Below are positions 26,399 to 35,420 of a DNA stretch of 64,000 bases, in pieces. Source of the stretch: JAJEAD01 sp965221555 (GTDB lineage: Bacteria; Pseudomonadota; Gammaproteobacteria; HK1); NCBI GenBank assembly GCA_965221555.1, contig OZ244895.1, positions 2,418,001 to 2,482,000 of the forward strand. The letters run 5' to 3'. The notes under the pieces are model-generated. The model was not told where the DNA came from. It searched no databases and was given only the letters and a program-made list of their open reading frames with translations. The stretch's first letter is position 1, and the number at the start of each line of letters is the position of its first letter. The position numbers and the translations under genes were made by a program.

Positions 26399-28720
26399 AT
26401 GGCTCAGGTTTCGCAAGTCTGGACGGGCTGGATGCCATGGCTTCGGGGGCCACGGGGGCGCGGTTCCCGTGAGGCCGTGTTCATCATCATCTCCGCGCTC
26501 GCGCTCTACCTGGGACTGTCTCTGTTCACCTATCACCCCGGAGACCCGAGCTGGTCTCACACCGGTCACGTCGAGGGCATCGCCAATCGGGGAGGCGTGG
26601 TCGGGGCCTGGCTCGCCGATGTCCTGCTCTACCTCTTCGGGGTCATGGCTTATCTGTTTCCGTTCATGTTGGCCCAGGCGGGCTGGATGGCGAGCCGCAA
26701 CGCGCGCAAGGATCGGGACGCGTCGCAAGGGGCGCACTGGATGACCCGAGCGGCGGGAAGCGTGGCCACCCTCGGCGCGGGTTGCGCATTGGCCACTTTG
26801 CACTATCACGGTCATACGGGACTTCCCATGGACTCCGGGGGCATCGTCGGAGTTCTTCTCGGCGGGAATCTCGCCGGCGCCTTCAGCCCCCTTGGCGCCA
26901 CCGTCTTTCTTCTCGCCCTGTTCCTGACCGGATTCACCCTGTTCACAGGCCTCTCCTGGCTCACGGTGATGGACGTCACCGGGCGCTTCACCCTGAACAT
27001 GTTCGACCTCGTGGCGGACGCGGCGCGTCGTGGTGCGAGTCTGCTCGAAGAATATCGGGCGCGGCGCAAGCGGGCCGCGAAGCGCAGCGCCGAGAAAGTT
27101 CGTCAGAGCCGCCGGAAGGCGCCCCGAATCGCGCCCCGTGTCCCCAGGGTGGCGCGCAGTGTGCGTGAGATCCGCGAGCGGCAGGAGCCGCTGTTCGAAG
27201 CGACGCCGGAAGAGCAGCCTCTTCCCGAGCTGTCGCTGCTCGATGAACCGAAGCGAGAGAATCACGCCGTCCCGAAGTCGGCGCTCGAGGCGATGTCGCG
27301 TCAGGTGGAGCTGAAGCTCGCCGATTTCGGGGTGGAAGCGGAAGTCGTCGCGGTGCTGCCGGGGCCGGTGGTGACCCGATACGAGCTTCAGCTCGCCCCC
27401 GGCCTCAAGGTCAGCAAGGTGACCGCGCTGTCGAAGGACCTGGCGCGCTCGCTGTCCACCGTCAGTGTGCGCGTGGTGGAGGTGATTCCCGGCAAGTCCG
27501 TGATCGGACTCGAGATCCCCAACGAGCAACGCGAGCTCGTGAGCTTGAGCGAAGTGCTCCGATCCGCCGCCTACGACCGGGCGAATGCGACGCTCGCGCT
27601 CGCGCTCGGCAAGGACATCTCGGGGGAGCCGGTGGTGGTCGACCTCGCCCGGATGCCTCACCTCCTCGTTGCCGGCACCACCGGCGCCGGCAAGTCCGTC
27701 GCGATCAACGCGATGGTGCTAAGCCTGCTGTACAAGTCCGGTCCGGACGAGGTACGCATGATCATGATCGACCCGAAGATGCTGGAGCTTTCGGTGTACG
27801 AGGGTATCCCGCATCTTCTCGCGCCGGTGGTCACCGACATGAAGGAGGCGGCCAACGCGCTTCGCTGGTGCGTGTTCGAGATGGAGCGCCGCTACCGCCT
27901 CATGTCGGCGCTGGGAGTGCGCAACATCGGTGGATTCAACCGCAAGATCGAAGAAGCGCGGGCTCGGGGGGAGCCGATTCCGGATCCCCTTCACGAGGTG
28001 CGGGAAGACCACGACGATGGCGAGGCGTCTCCTCTGGAACCCCTGCCCATGATCGTGGTGGTCATCGACGAGCTGGCGGATCTCATGATGGTCACGGGGA
28101 AGAAGGTGGAAGAGCTCATCGCCCGTCTTGCCCAGAAGGCGAGGGCTTCGGGTATCCATCTCATCCTCGCTACCCAGCGCCCCTCCGTGGACGTGATCAC
28201 CGGCCTCATCAAGGCCAACATTCCCAGCCGAATCGCCTTCCAGGTGTCATCCAAGGTCGATTCGCGCACCATCATCGATCAGATGGGTGCGGAGCATCTG
28301 CTCGGACACGGGGATCTGCTCTACATGACGCCGGGCATGTCCACGCTACGCCGAGTGCATGGCGCCTTCGTGGGGGACCAGGAAGTACATCGGGTCGTCA
28401 AGTCACTCAAGCGAAAGGGCAAGCCCCGGTACATTCCCGAGATTCTGGAAGGCGGCGCGGGGGAGGGCGCCACTTCGCTGGCGGGCACGATGGTTCCGGG
28501 CCTTGCGAGCGATCCGGAAAGCGATCCCCTCTACGATGAAGCGGTGCGAATCGTGACCGAGACGCGACGCGCGTCCATATCGGGGGTGCAGCGCCGCCTC
28601 AAGATCGGATACAACCGGGCCGCGCGCATGCTGGAGCAGATGGAGGCCGCGGGAATCGTCGGCGCCCTCCAGGCCAACGGCAGCCGAGAGGTCCACGCGC
28701 CGCCGCCTCCGGAACCCTGA
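26399..28720 (+). CDS. ftsK: DNA translocase FtsK
   Basis: 773 residues. FtsK sits at the division septum, pumps chromosome DNA and activates XerCD at dif. The N-terminal ~190 residues have four membrane spans (FIIISALALYLGLSLFTY; LADVLLYLFGVMAYLFPFM; and two more). A short basic linker (about residues 210-260) follows. The motor has alpha (VEAEVVAVLPGPVVTRYE), the P-loop GTTGAGKS at 426-433, Walker B IVVVIDELADLMM and the C-terminal gamma winged helix (ISGVQRRLKIGYNRAARM) that reads KOPS. The linker is much shorter than in E. coli, as in many non-enteric relatives. The stop overlaps the lolA start (TGATG form), so the genes are coupled. Confidence 0.97.
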   Translation: MAQVSQVWTGWMPWLRGPRGRGSREAVFIIISALALYLGLSLFTYHPGDPSWSHTGHVEGIANRGGVVGAWLADVLLYLFGVMAYLFPFMLAQAGWMASRNARKDRDASQGAHWMTRAAGSVATLGAGCALATLHYHGHTGLPMDSGGIVGVLLGGNLAGAFSPLGATVFLLALFLTGFTLFTGLSWLTVMDVTGRFTLNMFDLVADAARRGASLLEEYRARRKRAAKRSAEKVRQSRRKAPRIAPRVPRVARSVREIRERQEPLFEATPEEQPLPELSLLDEPKRENHAVPKSALEAMSRQVELKLADFGVEAEVVAVLPGPVVTRYELQLAPGLKVSKVTALSKDLARSLSTVSVRVVEVIPGKSVIGLEIPNEQRELVSLSEVLRSAAYDRANATLALALGKDISGEPVVVDLARMPHLLVAGTTGAGKSVAINAMVLSLLYKSGPDEVRMIMIDPKMLELSVYEGIPHLLAPVVTDMKEAANALRWCVFEMERRYRLMSALGVRNIGGFNRKIEEARARGEPIPDPLHEVREDHDDGEASPLEPLPMIVVVIDELADLMMVTGKKVEELIARLAQKARASGIHLILATQRPSVDVITGLIKANIPSRIAFQVSSKVDSRTIIDQMGAEHLLGHGDLLYMTPGMSTLRRVHGAFVGDQEVHRVVKSLKRKGKPRYIPEILEGGAGEGATSLAGTMVPGLASDPESDPLYDEAVRIVTETRRASISGVQRRLKIGYNRAARMLEQMEAAGIVGALQANGSREVHAPPPPEP

Positions 28721-29421
28721 TGCGGGGGCCTGGGCCTCGCGCTACGCTCACGCGCGGCATCGCGGGCGATGCCCGGCGTGGCGGATGGGACGCCCGCCTG
28801 GGAGCGGCGCTCCTCGGCATCGTCCTGGTGGTTCTCTCCGGACCTCACGACGCCGCCGCGCAGGAGGGTGCGGTCCAGCGCCTGCATCGCTTCTTCGACG
28901 AGACCCGGAACTTCCGCGCGGACTTTCGGCAGCGGGTGTTCGACGATGAGGAACACCTGGTCGAAGAGTCGACCGGCCGGGTCGACCTCGCGCGCCCCGG
29001 ACGCTTTCGATGGGTCTATCGCGAGCCCTTCGAACAGCAGATCGTCGGAGACGGAGTGCGGATCTGGATCTACGACGCCGAGCTGGATCAGGTGACAGTG
29101 AGCGAGGCTGCTTCGAGCATCGGATCGATGCCCACGGCGCTGCTGTACTCGGACCTGGCGATCGAAGACTCTTTCGAGGTGCGGGCGCTCGATGCGCGGG
29201 AGGATCTGCTCTGGGCCGAGCTGCTGCCTCGCGGCGAGGACTCGGAGTTCACCGCGCTTCGCATCGGGCTGGGCGCGGACGGCATGCGGGTGCTGGAGCT
29301 TGACGACAGCTTCGACCAGTTGATCCGCATCGACTTCGTCGGGGTGGAGACCAACGTTGGCTTCGCCGAGGACCACTTCGGCTTCATCCCCCCGGAAGGC
29401 GCCGATGTCTTCTACCGCTGA
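28720..29421 (+). CDS. lolA: Outer-membrane lipoprotein carrier protein LolA
   Basis: 233 residues. LolA is the periplasmic chaperone that takes lipoproteins from LolCDE to LolB. A long basic n-region (~28 residues) precedes the signal core LGAALLGIVLVVLSG with cleavage near DAAAQ. The mature protein shows FRADFRQRVFD, GRVDLARPGRFRWVYREPFEQQIVGDG, LWIYDAELDQV-type pattern and a C-terminal VETNVGFAEDHFGFIPPEGADVFY. ftsK-lolA-rarA-serS is the classical gamma order. A start further downstream would give a shorter signal peptide. Confidence 0.95.
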   Translation: MRGPGPRATLTRGIAGDARRGGWDARLGAALLGIVLVVLSGPHDAAAQEGAVQRLHRFFDETRNFRADFRQRVFDDEEHLVEESTGRVDLARPGRFRWVYREPFEQQIVGDGVRIWIYDAELDQVTVSEAASSIGSMPTALLYSDLAIEDSFEVRALDAREDLLWAELLPRGEDSEFTALRIGLGADGMRVLELDDSFDQLIRIDFVGVETNVGFAEDHFGFIPPEGADVFYR

Positions 29422-29537
29422 CGCGAGGCGCGAGGGTCACCAGCCTGCCCGCTGGCGGGTCCCTTCCGTCGCGCGCCGGTGGGGCCGATAGCGCCGGGAC
29501 GCCCGGCTCCGGCTTCTTGGCGGACACGGGAGCGGCA

Positions 29538-30914
29538 TTGAGCCAGGCCGGACTCTTCGATGGCGCGTCTCCCGACCGCGACCGTGCGCCGGCGGGACCG
29601 CTCGCGGCCCGGGTGCGGCCGAGTTCGCTCAAGCACTTCGTTGGCCAGACCCACCTGCTCGGAACGGACCGTCCCCTGCGCCGGATGATCGAGTCGGGTC
29701 GGGCGCACTCCATGGTGCTCTGGGGACCACCAGGCACCGGCAAGACCACCCTGGCGCGCCTGATCGCGGCCCACTGCGACGCCCGCTTCCTCACCATTTC
29801 CGCGGTGATGGCGGGGGTCAAGGACATACGCAGCGCCATCGAAGAGGCGCGCGTACACCGCGCCCGCACCGGCGCCGACACGATCCTCTTCGTGGACGAG
29901 GCCCACCGCTTCAACAAGGCCCAGCAGGATGCGTTCCTGCCCCATGTCGAGGACGGGACGCTCGTGTTCGTCGGGGCGACGACGGAGAACCCTTCCTTCG
30001 AGCTGAACAACGCTCTGCTGTCCCGGGCGCGCGTCTACGTGCTGAAGGCGCTGGAACCCGGCGAGATCCGCGCGATCATCGACCACGCGCTGGCGACGGA
30101 CGAGGCGGGGGAGGGGCTCACGATCTCCGAGACCGTCCGGGAACAGGTTGCGGCCGCGGCCGATGGCGACGCGCGTCGCGCCCTCAACGTGCTGGAGCTC
30201 CTCGCCGAGTTTGCCCGCGCCGAGGATCGCCACGACATCGACGAGGACCTTCTCGCCCGCGTGCTGAGCGGCGGCGGCACTCGACGCTTCGACAAGGGCG
30301 GGGAAGCCTTCTACGACCAGATCTCCGCCCTGCACAAGTCGATTCGGGGCTCCGATCCCGACGCGTCGCTCTACTGGCTGGCCCGCATGCTGGATGGAGG
30401 CTGCGATCCTCTCTACATCGCCCGCCGACTGGTGCGGGTCGCCTCGGAGGATATCGGCAACGCCGACCCCAGAGCGCTCTCCATCACGGTCGACGCCTGG
30501 GACGTGCAGACCAGACTGGGAAGCCCGGAAGGCGAGCTCGCGCTCGCGCAGGCCGCCGCCTATCTCGCCTGCGCCGCCAAGAGCGACGCGGTGTACAAGG
30601 CGTTCGGCGCCGCGATGCGCGATGCCTCGGAGCTCGGATCGCTGGAGGTTCCGCTTCATCTGAGAAACGCGCCGACCGCCCTGATGAAGGAGCTGGGGTA
30701 CGCGAAACGCTACCGCCATGCCCACGACGAGCCGGAGGCCTACGCGGCGGGTGAACACTACTTTCCTGACGCCATGGAGGCGAGAAGGTATTATTCGCCG
30801 GTCGAGCGCGGGCTCGAGATCCGGATCGCGGAACGGCTCTCCCGGTTGCGCGAGCTCGACCGCCGGCACCGCGAGCAGCGGGAGCCGGGTTCGCGCAACC
30901 ACGGCGGAGACTGA
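29538..30914 (+). CDS. rarA: Replication-associated recombination ATPase RarA (MgsA)
   Basis: 458 residues from a TTG at 29538, chosen because GGGAG lies 5 bases upstream; a TTG at 29517 lacks a ribosome site. RarA is an AAA+ clamp-loader-like ATPase acting at stalled forks. Motifs: P-loop GPPGTGKTT from residue 63, DEAHRFNKAQQDAFLPHVE (Walker B), TTENPSFELNNALLSR (sensor), then the C-terminal tetramer domain with YWLARMLDGGCDPLYIARRLVR. serS starts 2 nt after the stop. Confidence 0.95.
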   Translation: MSQAGLFDGASPDRDRAPAGPLAARVRPSSLKHFVGQTHLLGTDRPLRRMIESGRAHSMVLWGPPGTGKTTLARLIAAHCDARFLTISAVMAGVKDIRSAIEEARVHRARTGADTILFVDEAHRFNKAQQDAFLPHVEDGTLVFVGATTENPSFELNNALLSRARVYVLKALEPGEIRAIIDHALATDEAGEGLTISETVREQVAAAADGDARRALNVLELLAEFARAEDRHDIDEDLLARVLSGGGTRRFDKGGEAFYDQISALHKSIRGSDPDASLYWLARMLDGGCDPLYIARRLVRVASEDIGNADPRALSITVDAWDVQTRLGSPEGELALAQAAAYLACAAKSDAVYKAFGAAMRDASELGSLEVPLHLRNAPTALMKELGYAKRYRHAHDEPEAYAAGEHYFPDAMEARRYYSPVERGLEIRIAERLSRLRELDRRHREQREPGSRNHGGD

Positions 30915-30916
30915 CC

Positions 30917-32191
30917 ATGCTGGATCCCGTTCATCTGCGAAAGAACCTGGCGGTCACCGCCGAGCGTCTCGCAAAGCGTGGTTTCGTACTCGAAGCGGAC
31001 CGGATTGCCGCGCTCGAGGACGAACGTCGGCGGGTGCAAATGGAGACCCAGGAGCTGCAGGAGCAGCGCAACGCGCGGTCGAAGGCGATGGGCGCCGCGA
31101 AAGCGGCGGGAGAAGACATCGAACCCTTGCGCGCGGGTCTCGCCGCGCTGGGCCAGGATCTGAAGGCCCGGCAGGACCGCCTCGCACGCCTTCAGGAAGA
31201 GCTGCGCGAGATCGCCCTCGGAGTCCCGAATCTGACCCACGAGAGCGTGCCGACCGGCGAGAGCGAGGACGACAACCGAGAGGAGTGGCGCTGGGGAGAG
31301 CCGCGCCGTTTCGACTTCCCGCCCCTGGACCACGTCGATCTCGGGGATCGCCTGGGCGGACTGGATTTCAACCTCGCGAGCAGGCTCGCGGGGAGTCGCT
31401 TCGTGACGCTTGCCGGCAGCTTCGCGCGCCTGCACCGGGCATTGGCTCAGTTCATGCTGGAGCTTCACATTCGGGAGCACGGCTACACCGAGATGTACGT
31501 GCCCTATCTCGTAAGCCCCGAGACCCTGACCGGCACCGGACAGCTCCCGAAGTTCAAGGACGAGCAGTTTCACGTCGAGAAGCAGGACTTCTATCTGATC
31601 CCGACCGCGGAGGTGCCGCTCACGGCGCTTGCCGGTGACCGCATCTTCGAGGCGCACGAGCTTCCCCGGAAGTATGTCGCGCACACCCCCTGCTTTCGCA
31701 GCGAGGCCGGTTCCTACGGCAAGGACGTGCGGGGCATGCTGCGCCAGCACCAGTTCGACAAGGTGGAGCTCGTGCACGTGGTGCGGCCGGAGGACTCCTA
31801 TCGTGCCCTGGATGAGCTCACCGCCCACGCGGAGACGGTGCTGAAACGGCTCGGACTGCCCTACCGGGTAGTCTCCCTGTGTACCGGAGATATCGGATTC
31901 GGCGCCGCCAAGACCTACGACCTGGAGGTCTGGCTTCCGGGTCAGCAGCGCTACCGGGAGATCTCATCCTGCAGCAACTGCGAGGACTTCCAGGCCCGGC
32001 GGCTCATGGCGCGCTGGCGCAACCCGGATCTCGGCCGACCCGAACTCGTGCACACCCTGAACGGATCCGGAGTGGCGGTCGGGAGGGCGATGATCGCGGT
32101 GATCGAGAACTACCAGCGCGCGGACGGCTCGATCGAAGTGCCCGAGGTGCTGCAGGACGCGATGGGGCAGGCGGTCATCGACTCCGTCTGA
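30917..32191 (+). CDS. serS: Seryl-tRNA synthetase
   Basis: 424 residues. It charges tRNA-Ser and tRNA-Sec with serine. The N-terminal ~110 residues form the long antiparallel coiled coil (rich in Glu, Arg and Gln around residues 30-100) that holds the tRNA variable arm. The class II core shows LVSPETLTGTGQLPKF, PTAEVPLT, CFRSEAGSYGKDVRGMLRQHQFDKVELV (motif 2) and the C-terminal LNGSGVAVGRAMIAVIENYQ (motif 3). A weak hairpin (AGCCAC, five C, GTGGCT) starts at the stop codon. Confidence 0.97.
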   Translation: MLDPVHLRKNLAVTAERLAKRGFVLEADRIAALEDERRRVQMETQELQEQRNARSKAMGAAKAAGEDIEPLRAGLAALGQDLKARQDRLARLQEELREIALGVPNLTHESVPTGESEDDNREEWRWGEPRRFDFPPLDHVDLGDRLGGLDFNLASRLAGSRFVTLAGSFARLHRALAQFMLELHIREHGYTEMYVPYLVSPETLTGTGQLPKFKDEQFHVEKQDFYLIPTAEVPLTALAGDRIFEAHELPRKYVAHTPCFRSEAGSYGKDVRGMLRQHQFDKVELVHVVRPEDSYRALDELTAHAETVLKRLGLPYRVVSLCTGDIGFGAAKTYDLEVWLPGQQRYREISSCSNCEDFQARRLMARWRNPDLGRPELVHTLNGSGVAVGRAMIAVIENYQRADGSIEVPEVLQDAMGQAVIDSV

Positions 32192-32246
32192 GCCACCCCC
32201 CGTGGCTTCGCGCTCGGGCCCAAGCGGCCGGGCGCTCTGTTCGCTC

Positions 32247-32426
32247 TCAGACCACGGCCATCAGGAAGATCACGAAGAGCACTACCAGTGCGAGGGGGAT
32301 CAGGACTCCCATCCACTCGGCCGCCGTGCCCTTGCGGCTCTCCTTGATCATCCGCCGCGCCTGGGGCAGCAGCAGCACGATCATGAGGCCGACGATGAAC
32401 GCCGAGCCGATGGTCAGCCAGTCCAT
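32247..32426 (-). CDS. Small two-span membrane protein, 59 residues
   Basis: ATG at 32426 to TGA at 32247. Two hydrophobic helices, WLTIGSAFIVGLMIVLLLP and VLIPLALVVLFVIFLMAVV, flank a basic loop (QARRMIKESRKGTAAEW). The frame is clean, GAGGCGG precedes the start, and the pattern of two spans with a charged loop is protein-like. It lies between convergent serS and a terminator for the Bax-inhibitor-like gene. Family not recognised; function unknown. Confidence 0.65.
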   Translation of the reverse strand: MDWLTIGSAFIVGLMIVLLLPQARRMIKESRKGTAAEWMGVLIPLALVVLFVIFLMAVV

Positions 32427-32443
32427 GGGAACCGCCTCGAAAA

Positions 32444-32474
32444 CGAAATGCCCCGGAATCTCCGGGGCATTTCG
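32444..32474 (-). terminator. Rho-independent terminator of the Bax-inhibitor-like gene
   Basis: A 13-bp perfect stem (CGAAATGCCCCGG with CCGGGGCATTTCG, 5-nt loop) is followed on the minus strand by TTTTC. It starts 25 nt after the stop of the gene at 32499-33167. The stem could also work on the plus strand for serS, but no T-run follows in that direction. Confidence 0.8.
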
Positions 32475-32498
32475 CTTCTCGAATGGAAGTAGGCGACC

Positions 32499-33167
32499 TC
32501 AGTCGTCGGATGACATCCCCAGAAACATCAGCAGGAACTGGAAGATGTTGAGGATCGAGACGTACAAACCGATGGTCGCGTGGATGTAGTTCGTCTCGCC
32601 CCCGTACACCATCTGGCTCGTCTGGAAGAGGATGAACCCGCTGAAGATGAGCATGCCGATGGCGGCGATCGCCAGCGACAAGGCCGGAATCGCGACGAAG
32701 AGGTTGACCAGCATTGCGCCGAAGACCACGAGCAGGCCGCAGATCAGGAACCCGCCCATGAAGCTGAAGTCCTTGCGGGTCGACAGGGCGTAGCCGGAGA
32801 GCGCAAGAAAGATGATGCCGGTGCCGCCGAGGGCGGTCGCCACCACCTGGGGACCGTTGGGAGCGGCCAGGTAGTACATCAGCGACGGTCCGAGACCGAA
32901 GCCGAGGAGGCCGGTGATGACGAAGGTCAGCCACAGCCCGTGGAAGGAGTTGGCGAAGCGGGGCAGCACGAACCAGAGCATCAGGAGCGCCCCGATGAAG
33001 CAGAGGAGGCCCCCGCCCGGAGAGACCCTGACCGCCACCGCCGCCGTCGCGGTCAATGCGCTGAAGAGCAGGGTGAGCGAGAGCAGGACGTAGGTGTTTC
33101 GGATGAGCTTGTTGGTGGCGAGCACGCTGCCCGTGGGGCGTGCATGAATCAGAGTCGGACCTGCCAT
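32499..33167 (-). CDS. Bax inhibitor-1/YccA family membrane protein
   Basis: 222 residues with seven predicted membrane spans from about residue 24. AGGAGGT lies 10 bases before the ATG. Family marks: NTYVLLSLTLLFSALTA at span 1, YALSTRKDFSFMGGFL in the middle, GGETNYIHATIGLYVSILNIFQFLLMFLG at the C-terminus. E. coli YccA binds and inhibits FtsH; related eukaryotic proteins affect calcium leak. The exact role here is not shown. Single gene with its own terminator. Confidence 0.93.
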   Translation of the reverse strand: MAGPTLIHARPTGSVLATNKLIRNTYVLLSLTLLFSALTATAAVAVRVSPGGGLLCFIGALLMLWFVLPRFANSFHGLWLTFVITGLLGFGLGPSLMYYLAAPNGPQVVATALGGTGIIFLALSGYALSTRKDFSFMGGFLICGLLVVFGAMLVNLFVAIPALSLAIAAIGMLIFSGFILFQTSQMVYGGETNYIHATIGLYVSILNIFQFLLMFLGMSSDD

Positions 33168-33422
33168 CGGATTGTTTACCTCCTGACCACGACCCTTGAG
33201 TGGGGCCGACGTCGAAGCTGGGTGGGAACATGGGAGATCATAGCGGCCATGTCGGGCAGTTCAATAGTGCTTACAACATGTTAATGGTGCATCGCCGCGG
33301 CCGGGCAGGGGCAGCCACTCCGATTCCCCCTTCGTTGCGGCCTTCCGTGCAAGCGCCACGCCGGAGCCGTCTTGGCGCCGTTTCGCGGAGCGACGCCGGA
33401 TCCGATATGCTGCGTCGTTGCC

Positions 33423-33510
33423 GGAGAGGTGGCTGAGCGGCCGAAAGCGGCGGTCTTGAAAACCGTTGATCCGAAAGGATCCGGGGGTTCGAATCCCCCC
33501 CTCTCCGCCA
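33423..33510 (+). tRNA. tRNA-Ser (anticodon TGA)
   Basis: 88 nt with encoded CCA. Acceptor GGAGAGG pairs with CCTCTCC. The anticodon loop is CTTGAAA, and the long variable arm (TGATCCGAAAGGATCC) is typical of serine tRNAs. T loop GTTCGAAT is present. An upstream GATATGCT near 33408 may be its -10 box. Confidence 0.97.
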
Positions 33511-33541
33511 ATGTCGGGCGTGGGCCCGGAGTGGGGCCGAC

Positions 33542-34027
33542 TCAGGGAATGGGCACGATCAGAGTGGGAACCCGCGAGCGCCTCAGCACGCTCTTCGCCA
33601 CCCCTCCCAGAAACGTGTGGCTGAGGCCCTTCTCGTGCGCCCCCATGACGATGAGCTCGCAGCCCAGCGCGACGGAGGTCTTGAGGATCTGCTCGGCGGG
33701 ATACGATTCCACGACGTCGACGGACTTCACCTGGTCGCGGACCTTCTGATCTTCGGGCGATTGCTGCGACCAGAAGAGGTCCTGCTGTTTCAGGACCTCG
33801 GAACGCACGTTGCGCACACGCTCGGTAAGCGCTTCCCGACGCTTGTCGGCGTCCATCAGGAAGCCCTGGATGGTCACCTTGGCATCCGAGGAGAGCTCCT
33901 CCACGACATGCAGTACATGCATGTCGGCGCCGGTCAGCTTCGCCAGCCACGCGGCATAGCGCAGCGCCACGTTGGAGTTCTCCGACAGGTCGCTGCAGAA
34001 CAGCAGCTTGCGCACTTCCGCGGGCAT
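33542..34027 (-). CDS. Universal stress protein (UspA family) linked to TRAP transporter
   Basis: 161 residues. Fold marks: LLFCSDLSENSNVALRYAAWLA at the N-terminus and the nucleotide-binding type VMGAHEKGLSHTFLGGVAKSVLRRSRVPTLIVP at the C-terminus, close to G-2x-G-9x-G-S/T. The start lies 25 nt downstream of the dctM stop on the same strand, so it is probably the last gene of the TRAP operon. In Halomonas, TeaD is a Usp encoded with the ectoine TRAP system TeaABC and modulates it; a similar role is an inference here. Confidence 0.9.
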   Translation of the reverse strand: MPAEVRKLLFCSDLSENSNVALRYAAWLAKLTGADMHVLHVVEELSSDAKVTIQGFLMDADKRREALTERVRNVRSEVLKQQDLFWSQQSPEDQKVRDQVKSVDVVESYPAEQILKTSVALGCELIVMGAHEKGLSHTFLGGVAKSVLRRSRVPTLIVPIP

Positions 34028-34052
34028 GGGCCGATTCCTCTGTATCGTCAGG

Positions 34053-35399
34053 TCAGTATCCGAGCACCCTGGGCAGCCAGAGCGAGATCTCCGGAACGTA
34101 GGCGATGATGAACACCGCGATCACCGCCACCAGTGCGAAGGGGATCGCACGGAGCGATATCTCTTCGATTGACGAGTTGGATATGCCCGATGCGATGAAC
34201 AGGTTCTCCCCCAGTGGTGGCGTCTGGAAGCCGATCTCGCAGCAGCAGACCATGACGATGCCAAAGTGCAGCGGATCGATTCCCAGGTTGTAGGCAATCG
34301 GCAGCAACACCGGGGTCAGGATGAGGATGGTGGCCAGCGTCTCCATGAACATCCCGACGAAGAGCAGGAAGAAGATGAGCATGGCCCAGATCAGGAAGAT
34401 GTTGTCGGTGACGCTCAGCATCCCCTCGGCGATGATGGCGGGGATCTCGTTCTCGACCAGCAGGCGCCCGAAGACGGTCGCCGTGAACAGAATGAGCAAC
34501 ACGCGCCCCGTCAACCAGGTGGTCGTCTGCAGGGAGTTGAACAGGTTCTCGACCTTGAGCTCCCGGTGCACCAGGAATCCGATGACCAGGGTGTAGAAGA
34601 TGGCCACGATGGCCGATTCCGTCGGCGTGAAGAAACCGGTGTAGATACCGCCGAGGATCACCAGCGGCGCCAGGATCGACCAGACCCCCGCCTTGAACGC
34701 GGCGCTTATCTTGTTGGCGGACCAGCCTTCCGCCGTACCCTTGTAGCCGTACCTTCGGCACAGGAAGTAGTTCATTATCAACAGGCTGAGCGCGAGCAGC
34801 AGTCCCGGGAAGATTCCGGCGATGAACAGCTTCGGAATGGAAACCGACTGGAACTCGCCGAACTTGTCGACGGCATCCGGCGAGGGGTTCATACCCAAGG
34901 CGGAGATGCCGAAGATGACCATGGGAATTGATGGCGGAATGACGACGCCGAGGCCACCCGAGGAGGCGGTGATCGCCGACGCGTAGCCCTTGCTGTATCC
35001 GCGCGCGGCCATCGCGGGGATCATCAGCATCCCGACCGCGGCGGTGGTTGCCGGGCCCGATCCCGAAATCGCGCCGAAGAAGAGGCAGGCGATAACCGTG
35101 GCGGCCGCGATGCCGCCGGTGAACGGGCCCGCGAAGGATTCGGCAAGGTTGACCAGACGCCTCGAGATACCCGCCGCCTCCATCAGGGCGCCCGCGAGGA
35201 TGAATGCCGGAAGTGCCATCAGCGGAAAAGCGCCCACCGAGGTGAACGCGATCTGCACGAACTTGATGGGGTTCTCATCCAGGAACAGGAAGGTCGCCAG
35301 GGCCGAAACGCCGAGCGCCACGGTGATCGGAGCGCCCAGCACCAGCAGGAGCAGGAAGGAGCCGAACAGCAGCAGGACGATGATGGTTTCGTATTCCAT
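34053..35399 (-). CDS. dctM: TRAP transporter large permease subunit
   Basis: 448 residues, ~12 membrane spans. DctM carries the solute across the inner membrane with sodium. Characteristic stretches: GAPITVALGVSAL, LMALPAFILAGALMEAAGI, FFGAISGSGPATTAAVGMLMIPAM, GYASAITASSGGLGVVIPPSIPMVIFG, FFTPTESAIVAIFYTL and PPLGENLFIASGISN. The SGSGPATTAAVG and PPSIPMV motifs are diagnostic. Order dctP, tauA-like, dctQ, dctM, usp on the minus strand. Substrate not predictable; TRAP systems usually carry organic acids. Confidence 0.95.
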   Translation of the reverse strand: MEYETIIVLLLFGSFLLLLVLGAPITVALGVSALATFLFLDENPIKFVQIAFTSVGAFPLMALPAFILAGALMEAAGISRRLVNLAESFAGPFTGGIAAATVIACLFFGAISGSGPATTAAVGMLMIPAMAARGYSKGYASAITASSGGLGVVIPPSIPMVIFGISALGMNPSPDAVDKFGEFQSVSIPKLFIAGIFPGLLLALSLLIMNYFLCRRYGYKGTAEGWSANKISAAFKAGVWSILAPLVILGGIYTGFFTPTESAIVAIFYTLVIGFLVHRELKVENLFNSLQTTTWLTGRVLLILFTATVFGRLLVENEIPAIIAEGMLSVTDNIFLIWAMLIFFLLFVGMFMETLATILILTPVLLPIAYNLGIDPLHFGIVMVCCCEIGFQTPPLGENLFIASGISNSSIEEISLRAIPFALVAVIAVFIIAYVPEISLWLPRVLGY

Positions 35400-35420
35400 G
35401 AGCTCGAGATCCTCCTCGTG

